Part shown: in pieces, positions 26,068-35,730 of the stretch
Layout of the letters: every line of letters starts with the position of its first letter
How positions within the stretch are numbered: the first letter of the stretch is position 1
Source: Clostridium cavendishii DSM 21758
GTDB lineage: Bacteria; Bacillota; Clostridia; Clostridiales; Clostridiaceae
Direction: 5' to 3'
Assembly (NCBI RefSeq): GCF_900141845.1
Contig: NZ_FQZB01000023.1
Span: 1 to 64,000, forward strand
DNA: 64,000 nt
Position numbers and translations under genes: made by a program
The notes under the pieces: generated by a model
Seen by the model: only the letters and a program-made list of their open reading frames with translations
Told to the model about the DNA's origin: nothing
Databases searched by the model: none

Positions 26068-28233
26068 CTAATTAGTTTCTTTTTTCATAGATAAAGATAT
26101 TCTTTTTCTCTTTTCATCTACTTCTAATATTCTAACTTCTACTATATCTCCAACACTAACAACGTCTAACGGATGTTTTACAAACTTATCTGCCATTTGA
26201 CTTTTATGCACTAAACCGTCTTGATGAACTCCAATATCTACAAAGGCACCAAAATCTGATACATTTCTAACAGTTCCCATAAGAGTCATTCCTGGTTTTA
26301 AATCCTTTAAGTCTATAACTCCAGATTTTAATATTGGCTTAGGTAATTCTTCTCTAGGGTCTCTACCAGGTTTCTTTATTTCCTTTATTATATCTATTAA
26401 AGTAGGTTCACCAATACCTAATTTCTCTGCTAAAACCTTTGTTCCTATATTATTTACTCTAGCATCTATATCTACAAGTTTTCCATTTTTTAAATCTTCT
26501 TCTGGATAACCAAGCTCTTTTAGAAGTGCTTTAGCCGCAGAATAAGATTCTGGATGGACACCTGTATTGTCTAAAACTTCTTTACTTTCCATGACTCTTA
26601 AGAAACCAGCACATTGCTCATAAGCTTTTTGACCAAGTCTCTTAACCTTTAAAAGCTCTTTTCTAGTTGTAAATTTACCATTTTCTTCTCTATAGTTTAC
26701 TATATTTTGTGCTATAGATGCATTTACCCCTGAGATATAACTAAGTAATGATGGCGTTGCTACATTTAAATCTACACCTACATTATTAACACAGTCTTCT
26801 ACTACACCAGCTAAAGATTCATCTAATTTCTTTGGTGTAACATCATGTTGATACTGACCCACTCCTATTGATTTAGGATCTATCTTAACAAGTTCTGCTA
26901 AAGGATCTTGAAGTCTTCTTCCTATTGATATAGCACCTCTAATAGTTACATCTAAATCTGGATATTCCTTATTTGCAAGTTCTGATGCTGAATAAACAGA
27001 CGCTCCCGCCTCTGAAACTATAACATAATAAACCTCTTTTCCTGTTTCCTTTTTAATTTCGGTTATCATTTCTGCTATAACTTCTTCTGATTCTCTAGAA
27101 GCAGTTCCATTCCCTAATGATATAACTTCTACATCATACTTATATATTAATTCTTTAAGCACAGCTATAGTTCCTTTAATGTCATTTCTAGGTAATGTTG
27201 GATATACTGTAGCCTTTTCTACGAACTTTCCTGTATCATCTAAAACAGCTACCTTACACCCCGTTCTAAATCCTGGATCAAATCCCATAACTACTTTCCC
27301 TTTAATAGGTGCTATCATAAGAAGTGCTTTAAGGTTAGCTTTAAATATATCTATAGCTCCTTGTTCACCTTTATCTGTAAGCTCACTTCTTATTTCTCTT
27401 TCTATTGAAGGATAAATAAGTCTTTTTAAAGAATCCTTAACTGAAGCTTCTAAATATTTATCTGTTTCTTTATTTCCTTTAAGTACTTTTCTATTTAAAT
27501 AATCTATTATAATATCCTCATTAACAGTTATCTTAACTGAAAGTATTTTTTCTTTTTCTCCTCTATTTATGGCTAGGATTCTATGAGAAGGAATAAATCT
27601 TACAGGTTCCTTATACTCATAATACATCTCATAAGGTGTAGTTTCTTCTGAACTTCCCTTAGTTTCAATAACACCTTCCCTATTTACATAGCTTCTTATC
27701 CATTTTCTATAGTCTGCTTCATCTGAAATCATTTCACTTATTATGTCACCAGCACCATTTAAAGCATCTTCTATAGAATTAACAGCTTTTTCTTCATTTA
27801 TGTATTTAGCTGCTTCTTCATTTATATCTCCTCTAAACTTGCCTTCAAATATAAGCTCTGCTAAAGGCTTAAGTCCTTTTTCTGTAGCTATAGTAGCTCT
27901 AGTTCTCTTTTTTTGTTTATAAGGTCTATAAAGATCCTCTACTTCTGTTAATATAGTACTTTTTAATATATTTGCTTTAAGCTCTTCAGTAAGCTTTCCT
28001 TGCTCCTCTATAAGTCTTATTACGTCTTCTTTTCTAGCTTCTAAATTTCTTAAATAAGTTAACCTTTCAAAAAGATTTCTTAAAACTTCATCTGAAAGAC
28101 CACCAGTTACCTCTTTTCTATATCTAGCAATAAAAGGCACAGTATTTCCATCATCTAAAAGACCTATTACGCTTTCAACCTGTTTTAATGAAATATTAAG
28201 TTCTTTCGCTAAAATATCATTTATAATATTCAT
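26068..28233 (-). CDS. tex: Tex-family RNA-binding transcription accessory protein
   Basis: 721 residues with the full Tex layout: N-terminal helical region, YqgF-like RNase H fold (about 320-450, VVMGFDPGFRTGCKVAVLDD), helix-hairpin-helix repeats (about 490-560) and a C-terminal S1 domain (about 640-715, GMTLMGTVRNVSDFGAFVDI). Tex binds nucleic acid and affects transcription and, in several pathogens, toxin expression. It is a single gene; the start ATG has AGGAGGG upstream. Confidence 0.95.
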   Translation of the reverse strand: MNIINDILAKELNISLKQVESVIGLLDDGNTVPFIARYRKEVTGGLSDEVLRNLFERLTYLRNLEARKEDVIRLIEEQGKLTEELKANILKSTILTEVEDLYRPYKQKKRTRATIATEKGLKPLAELIFEGKFRGDINEEAAKYINEEKAVNSIEDALNGAGDIISEMISDEADYRKWIRSYVNREGVIETKGSSEETTPYEMYYEYKEPVRFIPSHRILAINRGEKEKILSVKITVNEDIIIDYLNRKVLKGNKETDKYLEASVKDSLKRLIYPSIEREIRSELTDKGEQGAIDIFKANLKALLMIAPIKGKVVMGFDPGFRTGCKVAVLDDTGKFVEKATVYPTLPRNDIKGTIAVLKELIYKYDVEVISLGNGTASRESEEVIAEMITEIKKETGKEVYYVIVSEAGASVYSASELANKEYPDLDVTIRGAISIGRRLQDPLAELVKIDPKSIGVGQYQHDVTPKKLDESLAGVVEDCVNNVGVDLNVATPSLLSYISGVNASIAQNIVNYREENGKFTTRKELLKVKRLGQKAYEQCAGFLRVMESKEVLDNTGVHPESYSAAKALLKELGYPEEDLKNGKLVDIDARVNNIGTKVLAEKLGIGEPTLIDIIKEIKKPGRDPREELPKPILKSGVIDLKDLKPGMTLMGTVRNVSDFGAFVDIGVHQDGLVHKSQMADKFVKHPLDVVSVGDIVEVRILEVDEKRKRISLSMKKETN

Positions 28234-28372
28234 AAAGCCCTCCTAAATTGTATCTACCTAGTTATTATTATATTACTATTAACAATTAATTCAAGTTTTT
28301 ATGAGCTTTATAGAATATATACTAATATATTTACATAAAAATAAACTATAACTTATGTAAGGAGAGCTCTTT

Positions 28373-29731
28373 ATGAGAAATTTTATAATAAAGCTAATTA
28401 ACTTTTTTGTATGTTGTACACTTTTTTCTTTTATAACACTATTAGATTCTACACAAGAGCTTAAAGCATTTGATAAAAATAAGGTTTTAGACTCTATAAA
28501 ATATCTTGCTTCTGATGAATTAAACGGACGTTTGTCTGGCAATTCTGGAAATTTTAAAGCTATGTCATACATAAAAGAAGGCTTTAACCAAACTAAGCTT
28601 TCCCAATTTAATAATAGCTACCTTTCTCCATTTCAGGTTAATTACCCTGTTAAAACTAATGGTAACCCAGAGCTTAAAGTTTATGATAAAAAAGGAAATT
28701 TACTCAAAAGTTATGAATATAATAAAGACTTTAAAGAAAGTGGTTTAAACTTTAAAACTAATTCTCTTACATTTACTTCTAAAGATAAAATAAATCTATA
28801 TCCTAGATCTTTTGAAATAATCCAAGGTGATAAAAGCTTTTTATTTTATACTGCTAGATTTAATGATTTTCCTTTTAGAAGCTCATTCATGTATGATGCT
28901 CGAAGTGATTTATATACAATTTTGTCTCCTGAAACATTTAACGATCTAATAGGCTACTACAAAAAAGACTTTACTATTACTTGCAACTTTCCATATAAGG
29001 TTGAAAATACTACAATCTATAATGTTGTTGGCAAAATTAAAGGAATAAATCCTAAACTTCCTCCATTAGTACTAACCGCCCACTTTGATCATGTTGGACA
29101 AGATTTAAATAATACAACTTATAAAGGAGCTTTGGACAATGCATCTGGAACAGCTTTTTTACTAGAATTAAGTTCATATTTAAGAACTCTACCACCACCT
29201 GAAAGAGATATAATCTTTGTAGCATTAAATGCTGAAGAATTTGGGCTTTTAGGTTCTAAAGACTTTGCTGAAAAGAACAAAGGGCTCTTAAAAGATGCTA
29301 CTGTAATAAATTTTGATATGATAGGTAGTGATTATAAAATACCACTATCAATTATGAGTGGGAAAAAGGTTCCTAAAGACTCAAAATTACCTAAGGAATT
29401 TGAGAGCTTTTGCAAACAAAATTCGATACCAACAAGATTACTTTTTGAAGATTCTTCTGACCATGCTAGTTTTAATAATGAAGGAATAAATGCAGTAACA
29501 TTAAGTGATGGAGATTTAAGTAAAATACACACACCCGATGATAATTTTGAATTTATACGTCCATCTGCTATAGATAGAGCTTTTAAAGTTGCTTGGTTTA
29601 AAATAGATAGTCTTTGTTATTCATATCTTCCACTTGAAATATTAAATATGAAATATGTAAAAATAAATGGCCTTATTTTCCTAGGATTTCTTGTAATAGC
29701 ACTATTTATAAAACCTAAAAAAACAGAGTAG
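28373..29731 (+). CDS. Membrane-anchored M28 family metallopeptidase
   Basis: 452 residues with a signal peptide (about 1-30) and a C-terminal membrane helix (about 425-445), so it is exposed outside the cell. The zinc-aminopeptidase motifs are AHFDH, GALDNASG, NAEEFGL, NFDMIGS and KIHTPDD, giving the five ligands of a two-zinc site plus the general-base Glu. The N-terminal third (about 35-190) carries an inserted PA-like or propeptide region. It probably trims peptides for uptake. Start ATG with AAGGAGAG. Divergent from tex, with its own terminator. Confidence 0.9.
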   Translation: MRNFIIKLINFFVCCTLFSFITLLDSTQELKAFDKNKVLDSIKYLASDELNGRLSGNSGNFKAMSYIKEGFNQTKLSQFNNSYLSPFQVNYPVKTNGNPELKVYDKKGNLLKSYEYNKDFKESGLNFKTNSLTFTSKDKINLYPRSFEIIQGDKSFLFYTARFNDFPFRSSFMYDARSDLYTILSPETFNDLIGYYKKDFTITCNFPYKVENTTIYNVVGKIKGINPKLPPLVLTAHFDHVGQDLNNTTYKGALDNASGTAFLLELSSYLRTLPPPERDIIFVALNAEEFGLLGSKDFAEKNKGLLKDATVINFDMIGSDYKIPLSIMSGKKVPKDSKLPKEFESFCKQNSIPTRLLFEDSSDHASFNNEGINAVTLSDGDLSKIHTPDDNFEFIRPSAIDRAFKVAWFKIDSLCYSYLPLEILNMKYVKINGLIFLGFLVIALFIKPKKTE

Positions 29732-29788
29732 TAGCTTAAAAGTAAATTTAATTTTAAAAACTTTAAATTAAATATTATTAAATTAACT

Positions 29789-29837
29789 AAAATAAGGTAT
29801 GCTAAATTATTGTATATTTTAGCATACCTTATCTTTT
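29789..29837. terminator. Terminator between the M28 peptidase and PqqD-like genes
   Basis: AAATAAGGTATGCTAAA pairs with TTTTAGCATACCTTAT; T-rich on the plus side and A/T-rich on the other, serving convergent genes. Confidence 0.88.
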
Positions 29838-29859
29838 ATATATTAATTTAAAAATTTGA

Positions 29860-30213
29860 TTACTGATTATTACTTTGAAACTTTATCCAATTTCTTCTGT
29901 TTAAATATCTTAAAAATAAAATTAACCTATTAGTCATATTATCAGAATCACTTGGGAATTTTGAATTTAACATATCTAATATTTCTAAAACATTCCGTTT
30001 ACTATCCATAATACTCCAAACATAACTACCTATTTCATCTAATTCTATATCTGTTACTTTAGGTTTCTTAAACACTTTACTAGCAAACTTTTCTATAAAT
30101 TTATCATGATAAAACATTAAATATATTTTTCCCTTTCTTTCCTCATAAGTACTATGTTTTTTTATAGGAATATAAAGCATAAAGTTTTCTTTATTTTTTT
30201 CTCTAGGTTTCAT
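29860..30213 (-). CDS. PqqD-like (RiPP-recognition-element fold) protein
   Basis: 117 residues, soluble. The pattern VTDIELDEIGSYVWSIMD followed by NVLEILDMLNSKFP and a C-terminal FLRYLNRRNWI matches PqqD/PF05402, the peptide-binding winged-helix used as a recognition element in RiPP maturation. Here no precursor, radical-SAM or cyclase gene is adjacent; instead the gene follows the OPT oligopeptide transporter gene by 20 nt, so they form an operon. A link to peptide or metallophore transport is an inference from this pairing. The N-terminus (about 1-30) is an unusual basic extension. Confidence 0.78.
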   Translation of the reverse strand: MKPREKNKENFMLYIPIKKHSTYEERKGKIYLMFYHDKFIEKFASKVFKKPKVTDIELDEIGSYVWSIMDSKRNVLEILDMLNSKFPSDSDNMTNRLILFLRYLNRRNWIKFQSNNQ

Positions 30214-30233
30214 TATAACAACTCCAAATATTA

Positions 30234-32177
30234 TTAAGCTTTTCTTTCTTTGACTACAAAGCTATAGAATATAAGTATTAAAACAATAAACATAAATAGT
30301 GCAAATCCTTTACTAGCCGAAAGAACTGGTATTATTTTAGGACCTATTCCTACAGTATCAGCTAAGCCACCTGCTGTTAAACCAGCAACTAATATTCCTA
30401 CTAGCGCATCTCCAGCAACTAAACCTGAAGAAAATAATACTCCTAATTCTATTTTTTGTTTTCTCAACTCATCCTTAGCTTTAAATTGTTTTTCTACAAC
30501 TAATCTTATAATTCCACCAATTAAAATAGCTGAACTTAAGCTTATTGGTAAATATATACCAAGAGCAACTGGTAAAACTGGTAATCCTAGAAGTTCAATA
30601 ACTATTCCAAGCGCAGCTCCAACTAAGACCAAAGTCCAAGGAAGCTGAGCATTCATAACACCTTGAACAACCATTGACATCAGAGTAGCTTGAGGTGCTT
30701 GAAGTCCCTTATCTCCTCCAATTCCATAAATATTAATAAGTAAAAGCATCGCTGCTCCACCTGCGATAGCAGATATAATTAACCCTATAATTAAACCTAA
30801 CTCAACATTTTTTGGTGTTCCGCCTATAACAAAAGTAGTTTTTAAAGCTTGTGAAGTACCCCCAGCAACTGCTGTAGCAACACAAACAATAGCTCCAGCT
30901 AATATTGCTATTATCATACCTCTAGTTCCAACTACCCCTATAGCCTTTAGTATAGCTGTAATAAATAATAAAGTTGCAATTGTCATACCTGATACTGGAT
31001 TATTAGATGCTCCAATAATACCACAAATTCTAGCAGAAACTACTGCAAATAAAAATGAAAATATTACTGCAAATATAGCCCCAACTGGATGAATTGATAA
31101 CATAGGTAATAACCATGCTAATAAAAATACCAATATAGCCGCACCTAAAACATAAGTCATTGGTAAGTCTAACTCTGTCCTCTTAACCTCTCCATGTGAA
31201 CCACCCATTCCACTTAATGCCGCCTTTATAGATTTAAATATAATTGGTATTGATTTTCCTAAACTTATAAATCCACCTGCTGCAACTGCACCAGCCCCAA
31301 TATATCTAATATAATTTCCTCTAACTGCACTAGCTGACATTTGTGCAATTGGTATTGTAGATGGAAATACAGCTGTTTGAAGCCCTTCTCCAAAGAATTT
31401 TATTAATGGAATAAGACCAAAATAAGCTATTACAGCTCCAGAAAACATATACGTAGCTGCTTCTATTCCAACTATAAACCCTACTCCTAGTAATGATGCT
31501 AAAGCATCTATTCCATACATACTTTGAAAGATATTTTTCCCACTTTGAACTATATTTATATCCCATGTAGGACTTTCAGACCATAATAATAATCCACCTG
31601 ATAAGAATTTAAATAGCCCACCTCCTGCTAGACCAGTAGCAACATTTTTGAATCCTTCACCTCCTGCAGTTGAGTTTACAAGAACTTCAGATGCTGCCAT
31701 ACTTTCAGGATAAGCTAGCTTACCATGTTCTTCAACTATTAAATATTTTCTAAGAGGAATAACAAATAAAATACCTAAAACCCCTCCTAAAATAGTTACA
31801 AGAACTATTTGTAATATAGTAATTGTTTCTCCCCAAATAACTACTGCTGGTAAGGTAAATACAATTCCCCCAGCTAAAGATTCTCCTATTCCTGCAACAC
31901 CTGCAACTAAATTTGCCTCGAATATGCTTTTTCTCCCCATAGCATATAAAAGAGCTGTTCCCAAAATAGATGCTGGTATAATGGCTGCAATAGTCATACC
32001 AACTTTTAAAGCAAGATATACATTTGCAGCTGCAAATATTGCCGCAAGTATTGAACCTATAAGTATAGATGCTATTGTTAACTCTGGCAATGCCTCATTA
32101 ACTGATATGTAAGGTTTATAATTTTCTCCATCCACTCCTCCATAAGCAGCTTGAGAAAGACCTTTTCTGTCTGCCAT
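30234..32177 (-). CDS. OPT-family oligopeptide transporter
   Basis: 647-residue integral membrane protein with about 14-16 helices, starting with an N-terminal cytosolic stretch (PYISVNEALPELTIAS). Typical bacterial OPT motifs are present: NVYLALKVGMTIAAIIPASI, SGMTIATLLF and KTTFVIGGTPKNVELGLIIG. OPT proteins import di- to oligopeptides, glutathione or metal complexes, coupled to protons. The gene heads a two-gene operon with the PqqD-like protein. The substrate is unknown. Confidence 0.92.
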   Translation of the reverse strand: MADRKGLSQAAYGGVDGENYKPYISVNEALPELTIASILIGSILAAIFAAANVYLALKVGMTIAAIIPASILGTALLYAMGRKSIFEANLVAGVAGIGESLAGGIVFTLPAVVIWGETITILQIVLVTILGGVLGILFVIPLRKYLIVEEHGKLAYPESMAASEVLVNSTAGGEGFKNVATGLAGGGLFKFLSGGLLLWSESPTWDINIVQSGKNIFQSMYGIDALASLLGVGFIVGIEAATYMFSGAVIAYFGLIPLIKFFGEGLQTAVFPSTIPIAQMSASAVRGNYIRYIGAGAVAAGGFISLGKSIPIIFKSIKAALSGMGGSHGEVKRTELDLPMTYVLGAAILVFLLAWLLPMLSIHPVGAIFAVIFSFLFAVVSARICGIIGASNNPVSGMTIATLLFITAILKAIGVVGTRGMIIAILAGAIVCVATAVAGGTSQALKTTFVIGGTPKNVELGLIIGLIISAIAGGAAMLLLINIYGIGGDKGLQAPQATLMSMVVQGVMNAQLPWTLVLVGAALGIVIELLGLPVLPVALGIYLPISLSSAILIGGIIRLVVEKQFKAKDELRKQKIELGVLFSSGLVAGDALVGILVAGLTAGGLADTVGIGPKIIPVLSASKGFALFMFIVLILIFYSFVVKERKA

Positions 32178-32268
32178 AAAAATCTCCTCCTTTTTATTAA
32201 TTTAAATATTAAACTTACTCATAGTTAATATGCTAAATTTCCCTTAAAATAATACAAAGAAATATGAA

Positions 32269-32318
32269 AAAATATAAGCTACGAAATATATATTTTTTTA
32301 TATCTCGTAACTTATATT
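32269..32318 (-). terminator. Terminator after the sugar ABC operon
   Basis: AATATAAGTTACGAGATATA pairs with TATATTTCGTAGCTTATATT (minus strand), followed by TTTTTCATATTT. Confidence 0.85.
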
Positions 32319-32320
32319 AT

Positions 32321-33163
32321 TTATGACTTAATACTTCCAGCTGTAATCGATTTTATTATATGCTTTTGTGCTAGAAAGTAAAATACTATTACTGGAATTA
32401 TAGTAAGCACTAGACCTGCTAAAGCAAAATTCCATTGCTTTGTATATTCTCCAAAGAAAAAGAAAGTTTTAAGGGGTATTGTCTGCGTTGCTGGTTTATT
32501 TATTACTAGGGATGGTAATAGGAAGTCATTCCAGATCCAGACGACATTCAATATAGCTACTGTTATAGTTGTAGGTTTTAAAAGTGGAAAGATTATATAC
32601 CAAAATGTTTTAAACTTACTACATCCGTCTATCATCGCTGCATCTTCAAGCTCTCTAGGTATACTCTTTAGAAAACCATGATATAAAAATATTGATAACG
32701 ATGAACCAAAACCTAAATACATAAATATAAGGCCACCTATATTTAGAAGATTTAGCTTACCCATTATTCTTACAAGAGGTAGCATTACAGCTTGAAAAGG
32801 TATAAGCATAGCTGCTATAAACATATAAAATGTTATTGTACTTGTCTTTCCATTGTTTCTTTCAAGAACCCATGCTGCCATAGATGTAAATATTATTATT
32901 ACTACTACACTTGTTGCTGTTACAAATATTGATATTCCTAAAGTCTTAAAAAATTGTAATCTTTCAAATGCAGATTTATAATTATCTGTAGTCCAAATAG
33001 CTGGAAAATATAATGTACTTTCAAAAAGCTCTCTTTTGCTCTTAAATGAATTTATAAAGATAATATAAAAAGGAGATAAAAAAAGTAATGCTAATAATAT
33101 ACCAAATATACCTAAAACAATATTATTAAACTTCAATTTAGATCTTCGTTTTTTCTGTTCCAT
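32321..33163 (-). CDS. CUT1 sugar ABC transporter permease (MalG/MsmG type)
   Basis: 280 residues with six membrane helices. The EAA loop is ELEDAAMIDGCSKFKTFWYI. It is the second permease of a carbohydrate uptake 1 transporter, overlapping the preceding permease gene by one base (TAATG). The operon lacks an ATPase, so a shared MsmX-type ATPase elsewhere must energise it. Confidence 0.92.
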   Translation of the reverse strand: MEQKKRRSKLKFNNIVLGIFGILLALLFLSPFYIIFINSFKSKRELFESTLYFPAIWTTDNYKSAFERLQFFKTLGISIFVTATSVVVIIIFTSMAAWVLERNNGKTSTITFYMFIAAMLIPFQAVMLPLVRIMGKLNLLNIGGLIFMYLGFGSSLSIFLYHGFLKSIPRELEDAAMIDGCSKFKTFWYIIFPLLKPTTITVAILNVVWIWNDFLLPSLVINKPATQTIPLKTFFFFGEYTKQWNFALAGLVLTIIPVIVFYFLAQKHIIKSITAGSIKS

Positions 33164-34023
33164 TAAGCATCTACCTCCTTTCTCTTAGAAAGATAAACTT
33201 GTGTTAATGTAATAACTGCAACTATTATAAAAAGAATAAATGCTTTAGCCTGTGCTACTCCCATTTGATTAAATTTGAAAGCTGAATCATATATGTTCAT
33301 AGCCATCATCTGGGTAGAATTAGCTGGACCTCCAGCAGTTAATGAAAGATTTTGGTCATATAATTTAAATGAATTTGATAAAGTTAAAAATATACTTATA
33401 GTAAAAGCTGGTCTAACTAAAGGAATAACAATATGTTTTAATCTTTGAAGCTTTGAAGCTCCATCTATTTCCGCAGCTTCAAGTAAATCTTGAGATATAT
33501 TTTGTATAGCTGCAATGTATATAACCATAAGATATCCTGCCATCTGCCAACTCATGAGTATTACTAATGCCCAAAATCCAGTCTTGCCATCTGATAACCA
33601 TCCCATAAGAGAATTATTTCCTGTAGCCTTTCCTATACTTGCAAATACCTCTTTAAATATGAATTGCCATATGAATCCTAATATTAATCCCCCAATTAAA
33701 TTGGGCATAAAGAATATAGTCCTAAGTAAATTATTTATTTTCAAATTTCTAGTAACTAATAAAGCTAGCCCAAATCCTAAAAGATTTAAAACTATAACCG
33801 ATACAATAGTAAACTTTGCTGTAAAAATAAAAGAATTAAAAAAAGTCTTGTCACTTAAAGCTATAGAATAATTTTTAAATCCTATAAAAGTTAAATCTGA
33901 TTTAATTCCATTCCAATCAGTAAAAGAATAATATATTCCAAAGAAAAAAGGTAATAATACCACTACAAAAAATGCTAAAAGTACAGGCAACAAAAATAAC
34001 CAAAAACTTATTCTTTTTTTCAT
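33163..34023 (-). CDS. CUT1 sugar ABC transporter permease (MalF/MsmF type)
   Basis: 286 residues with six membrane helices and the EAA loop DLLEAAEIDGASKLQRLKHI. It pairs with the MalG-type permease encoded next. A terminator-like hairpin lies between this gene and the binding-protein gene upstream, which would give excess binding protein over permease. Confidence 0.92.
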   Translation of the reverse strand: MKKRISFWLFLLPVLLAFFVVVLLPFFFGIYYSFTDWNGIKSDLTFIGFKNYSIALSDKTFFNSFIFTAKFTIVSVIVLNLLGFGLALLVTRNLKINNLLRTIFFMPNLIGGLILGFIWQFIFKEVFASIGKATGNNSLMGWLSDGKTGFWALVILMSWQMAGYLMVIYIAAIQNISQDLLEAAEIDGASKLQRLKHIVIPLVRPAFTISIFLTLSNSFKLYDQNLSLTAGGPANSTQMMAMNIYDSAFKFNQMGVAQAKAFILFIIVAVITLTQVYLSKRKEVDA

Positions 34024-34041
34024 AAGCCCTCCTATAATTTC

Positions 34042-34090
34042 AAAAAGTGTGTTTGCATTTTATAATTATTAACCTTTAGCAAACACACCT
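34042..34090 (-). terminator. Intra-operon terminator/stabiliser hairpin
   Basis: GTGTGTTTGC and GCAAACACAC form a perfect 10-bp stem followed by TTTTTGAAATT on the minus strand, between the binding-protein and permease genes. Partial termination here is common in ABC operons. Confidence 0.82.
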
Positions 34091-34100
34091 AAATTACTTA

Positions 34101-35408
34101 TTACTTATTTCTAGCTTCACCCCAAGTTACTTTTGCATTTTCAACAAGTTTATCCCAAGTTAAATCCCCTGCTATATATTTTTGAATATCATTTCCTAAT
34201 TTATCCTGACCCCAGCCAGTTGGATATCCCATAAATACCCACGGACTTGTTTTACCTTCATTTGAATACTTTAATATTGCTTGGGATAATGGATCTGCTG
34301 GTTTTAAATTATCTCCATCATAACCTTTAAATGCAGGTATAAAGTTAAAGTCCTTTATTATCATTTCTTTTCCTTTATCTGAAGTATATAACCAGTTTAA
34401 GAAATCCTTAGCTGCTTTTTTGGTAACATCATCTTTCTTGCTATTTATAGCCCAATACATAGGTACTCCTACTGGAAGACAACCTTCTTTAACTCCATCT
34501 AAAGACATAGGTACAAAACCTACATTCTTAGCAACCTTTTCATCTACACCCTTTATTCCACCATAAGCCCAGTTACCTTGCTGAATCATAGCAACCTTAC
34601 CTAATGCAAATTCCTTTTCAACTTGTGTAGGATAAGTAACACTATTTATTGATTTATTGCTTCCATCCGGCTTATATGCATATTTAATTTGTAGATCTAA
34701 CAATTTCTTTAATTGCTCATTATACTTAAAGTCTATAGTCTTAGCTTCAAAAGCCTTCTTAACATCAGTAAATTCACTACCAAATGCTACATTTGAAAGA
34801 TGCAATCCTGTAACCCACTTTTCACTACCTGGAAGGCATATTACTGCATCTAATCCTAAATCTGCTTTCTTAGAGTCTAATGTAGCACAAGCTTTCTCTA
34901 AATCTGCATAAGTCTTTATAGTTTCTCCATCTATTCCTACCTTAGAAAAAATGTCTTTATTGTAAATAAGTCCATATCCCTCTTGGTTAAATGGCATACC
35001 TACTATTTTTCCCTCATCCATCTTAACAGCCTCTAAAGTTCCTGGGAATGCTTTATCTATCCATGGTTCTTTAGATAAATCTTCAAGCTTTTCTTTCCAG
35101 TCTATAGCATCCTGAGTTCCCCCTATATTATATATAGCTGGTTCCTCACCTGATGCAAATTTTGATTTGAGTGCAGCCCCATAATCGTCACCACCACCGA
35201 TTGTTTGTATGTTTATTTTTACATTCTTATTTATACTTGTATATTCTTTTGCTGCCTTATCAAGTGCATCCTTAGCTTCTACCTTAAACTGAAAAATATC
35301 AATTTTTACATTGTCCTTCTTCTCTTCTGTCTTAGTACCACAAGCAACTGCACTTAATGACAAACTTAATACACATGCCCAAGCAATAACCTTTTTTACC
35401 TTTTTCAT
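34101..35408 (-). CDS. Sugar ABC transporter substrate-binding lipoprotein (family 1)
   Basis: 435 residues from the ATG at 35408 (GAGGGGA upstream; the farther in-frame start at 35441 is less likely). The signal peptide ends LSAVAC with the lipid-modified Cys at about 23. The mature part is a MalE/MsmE-type fold, with MPFNQEGYGLIYNKDIF and VGVPMYWAINSKK typical of the CUT1 group. The ligand is an oligosaccharide, but which one cannot be said. First gene of the operon. Confidence 0.92.
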   Translation of the reverse strand: MKKVKKVIAWACVLSLSLSAVACGTKTEEKKDNVKIDIFQFKVEAKDALDKAAKEYTSINKNVKINIQTIGGGDDYGAALKSKFASGEEPAIYNIGGTQDAIDWKEKLEDLSKEPWIDKAFPGTLEAVKMDEGKIVGMPFNQEGYGLIYNKDIFSKVGIDGETIKTYADLEKACATLDSKKADLGLDAVICLPGSEKWVTGLHLSNVAFGSEFTDVKKAFEAKTIDFKYNEQLKKLLDLQIKYAYKPDGSNKSINSVTYPTQVEKEFALGKVAMIQQGNWAYGGIKGVDEKVAKNVGFVPMSLDGVKEGCLPVGVPMYWAINSKKDDVTKKAAKDFLNWLYTSDKGKEMIIKDFNFIPAFKGYDGDNLKPADPLSQAILKYSNEGKTSPWVFMGYPTGWGQDKLGNDIQKYIAGDLTWDKLVENAKVTWGEARNK

Positions 35409-35428
35409 AAAACAATCCCCTCTCAGTA

Positions 35429-35444
35429 ATCGTTTGCGCAAAAG
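35429..35444. promoter_or_regulatory. Palindrome before the sugar ABC operon, candidate LacI-type operator
   Basis: TTTGCGCAAA (35433-35442) is a perfect palindrome within CGTTTGCGCAAAAG, about 15 nt upstream of the ribosome site of the binding-protein gene. LacI/GalR-family operators often have such a central CG palindrome. No regulator gene is adjacent. Confidence 0.45.
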
Positions 35445-35645
35445 TTCAATAAAAATCCCTTTAAAAGAATTTATTTTATTTACCCTTGTACAATTAATTT
35501 TTCTTCATTAAATACTTATGATATTTTAATTAGTAATATTACTAAAGTTATTTATATTAATTGAAAATTTTTTTATAGAATTTTAATATTAAATCTTAAT
35601 TTATTAATTAAAAACATATTATTTCCCTTAAATAACTGTATAAAT

Positions 35646-35700
35646 TAAAATTGAAGGTTAATTTTATCTAATTAAAAAAGATAACATTTACCCTCAATTC
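35646..35700 (-). terminator. Terminator after the amine oxidase gene
   Basis: ATTGAGGGTAAATGTTATCT pairs imperfectly with AGATAAAATTAACCTTCAAT, followed by TTTTAATTTA on the minus strand. Confidence 0.6.
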
Positions 35701-35730
35701 TCCACTTTCACTTTTAAATTATTTTAAACT

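Noticed and set aside
31330..31566. Open frame of 78 codons within the OPT gene
   Set aside because: Overlaps the transporter in another frame; Ser/Tyr/Trp-rich composition is typical of an out-of-frame read.
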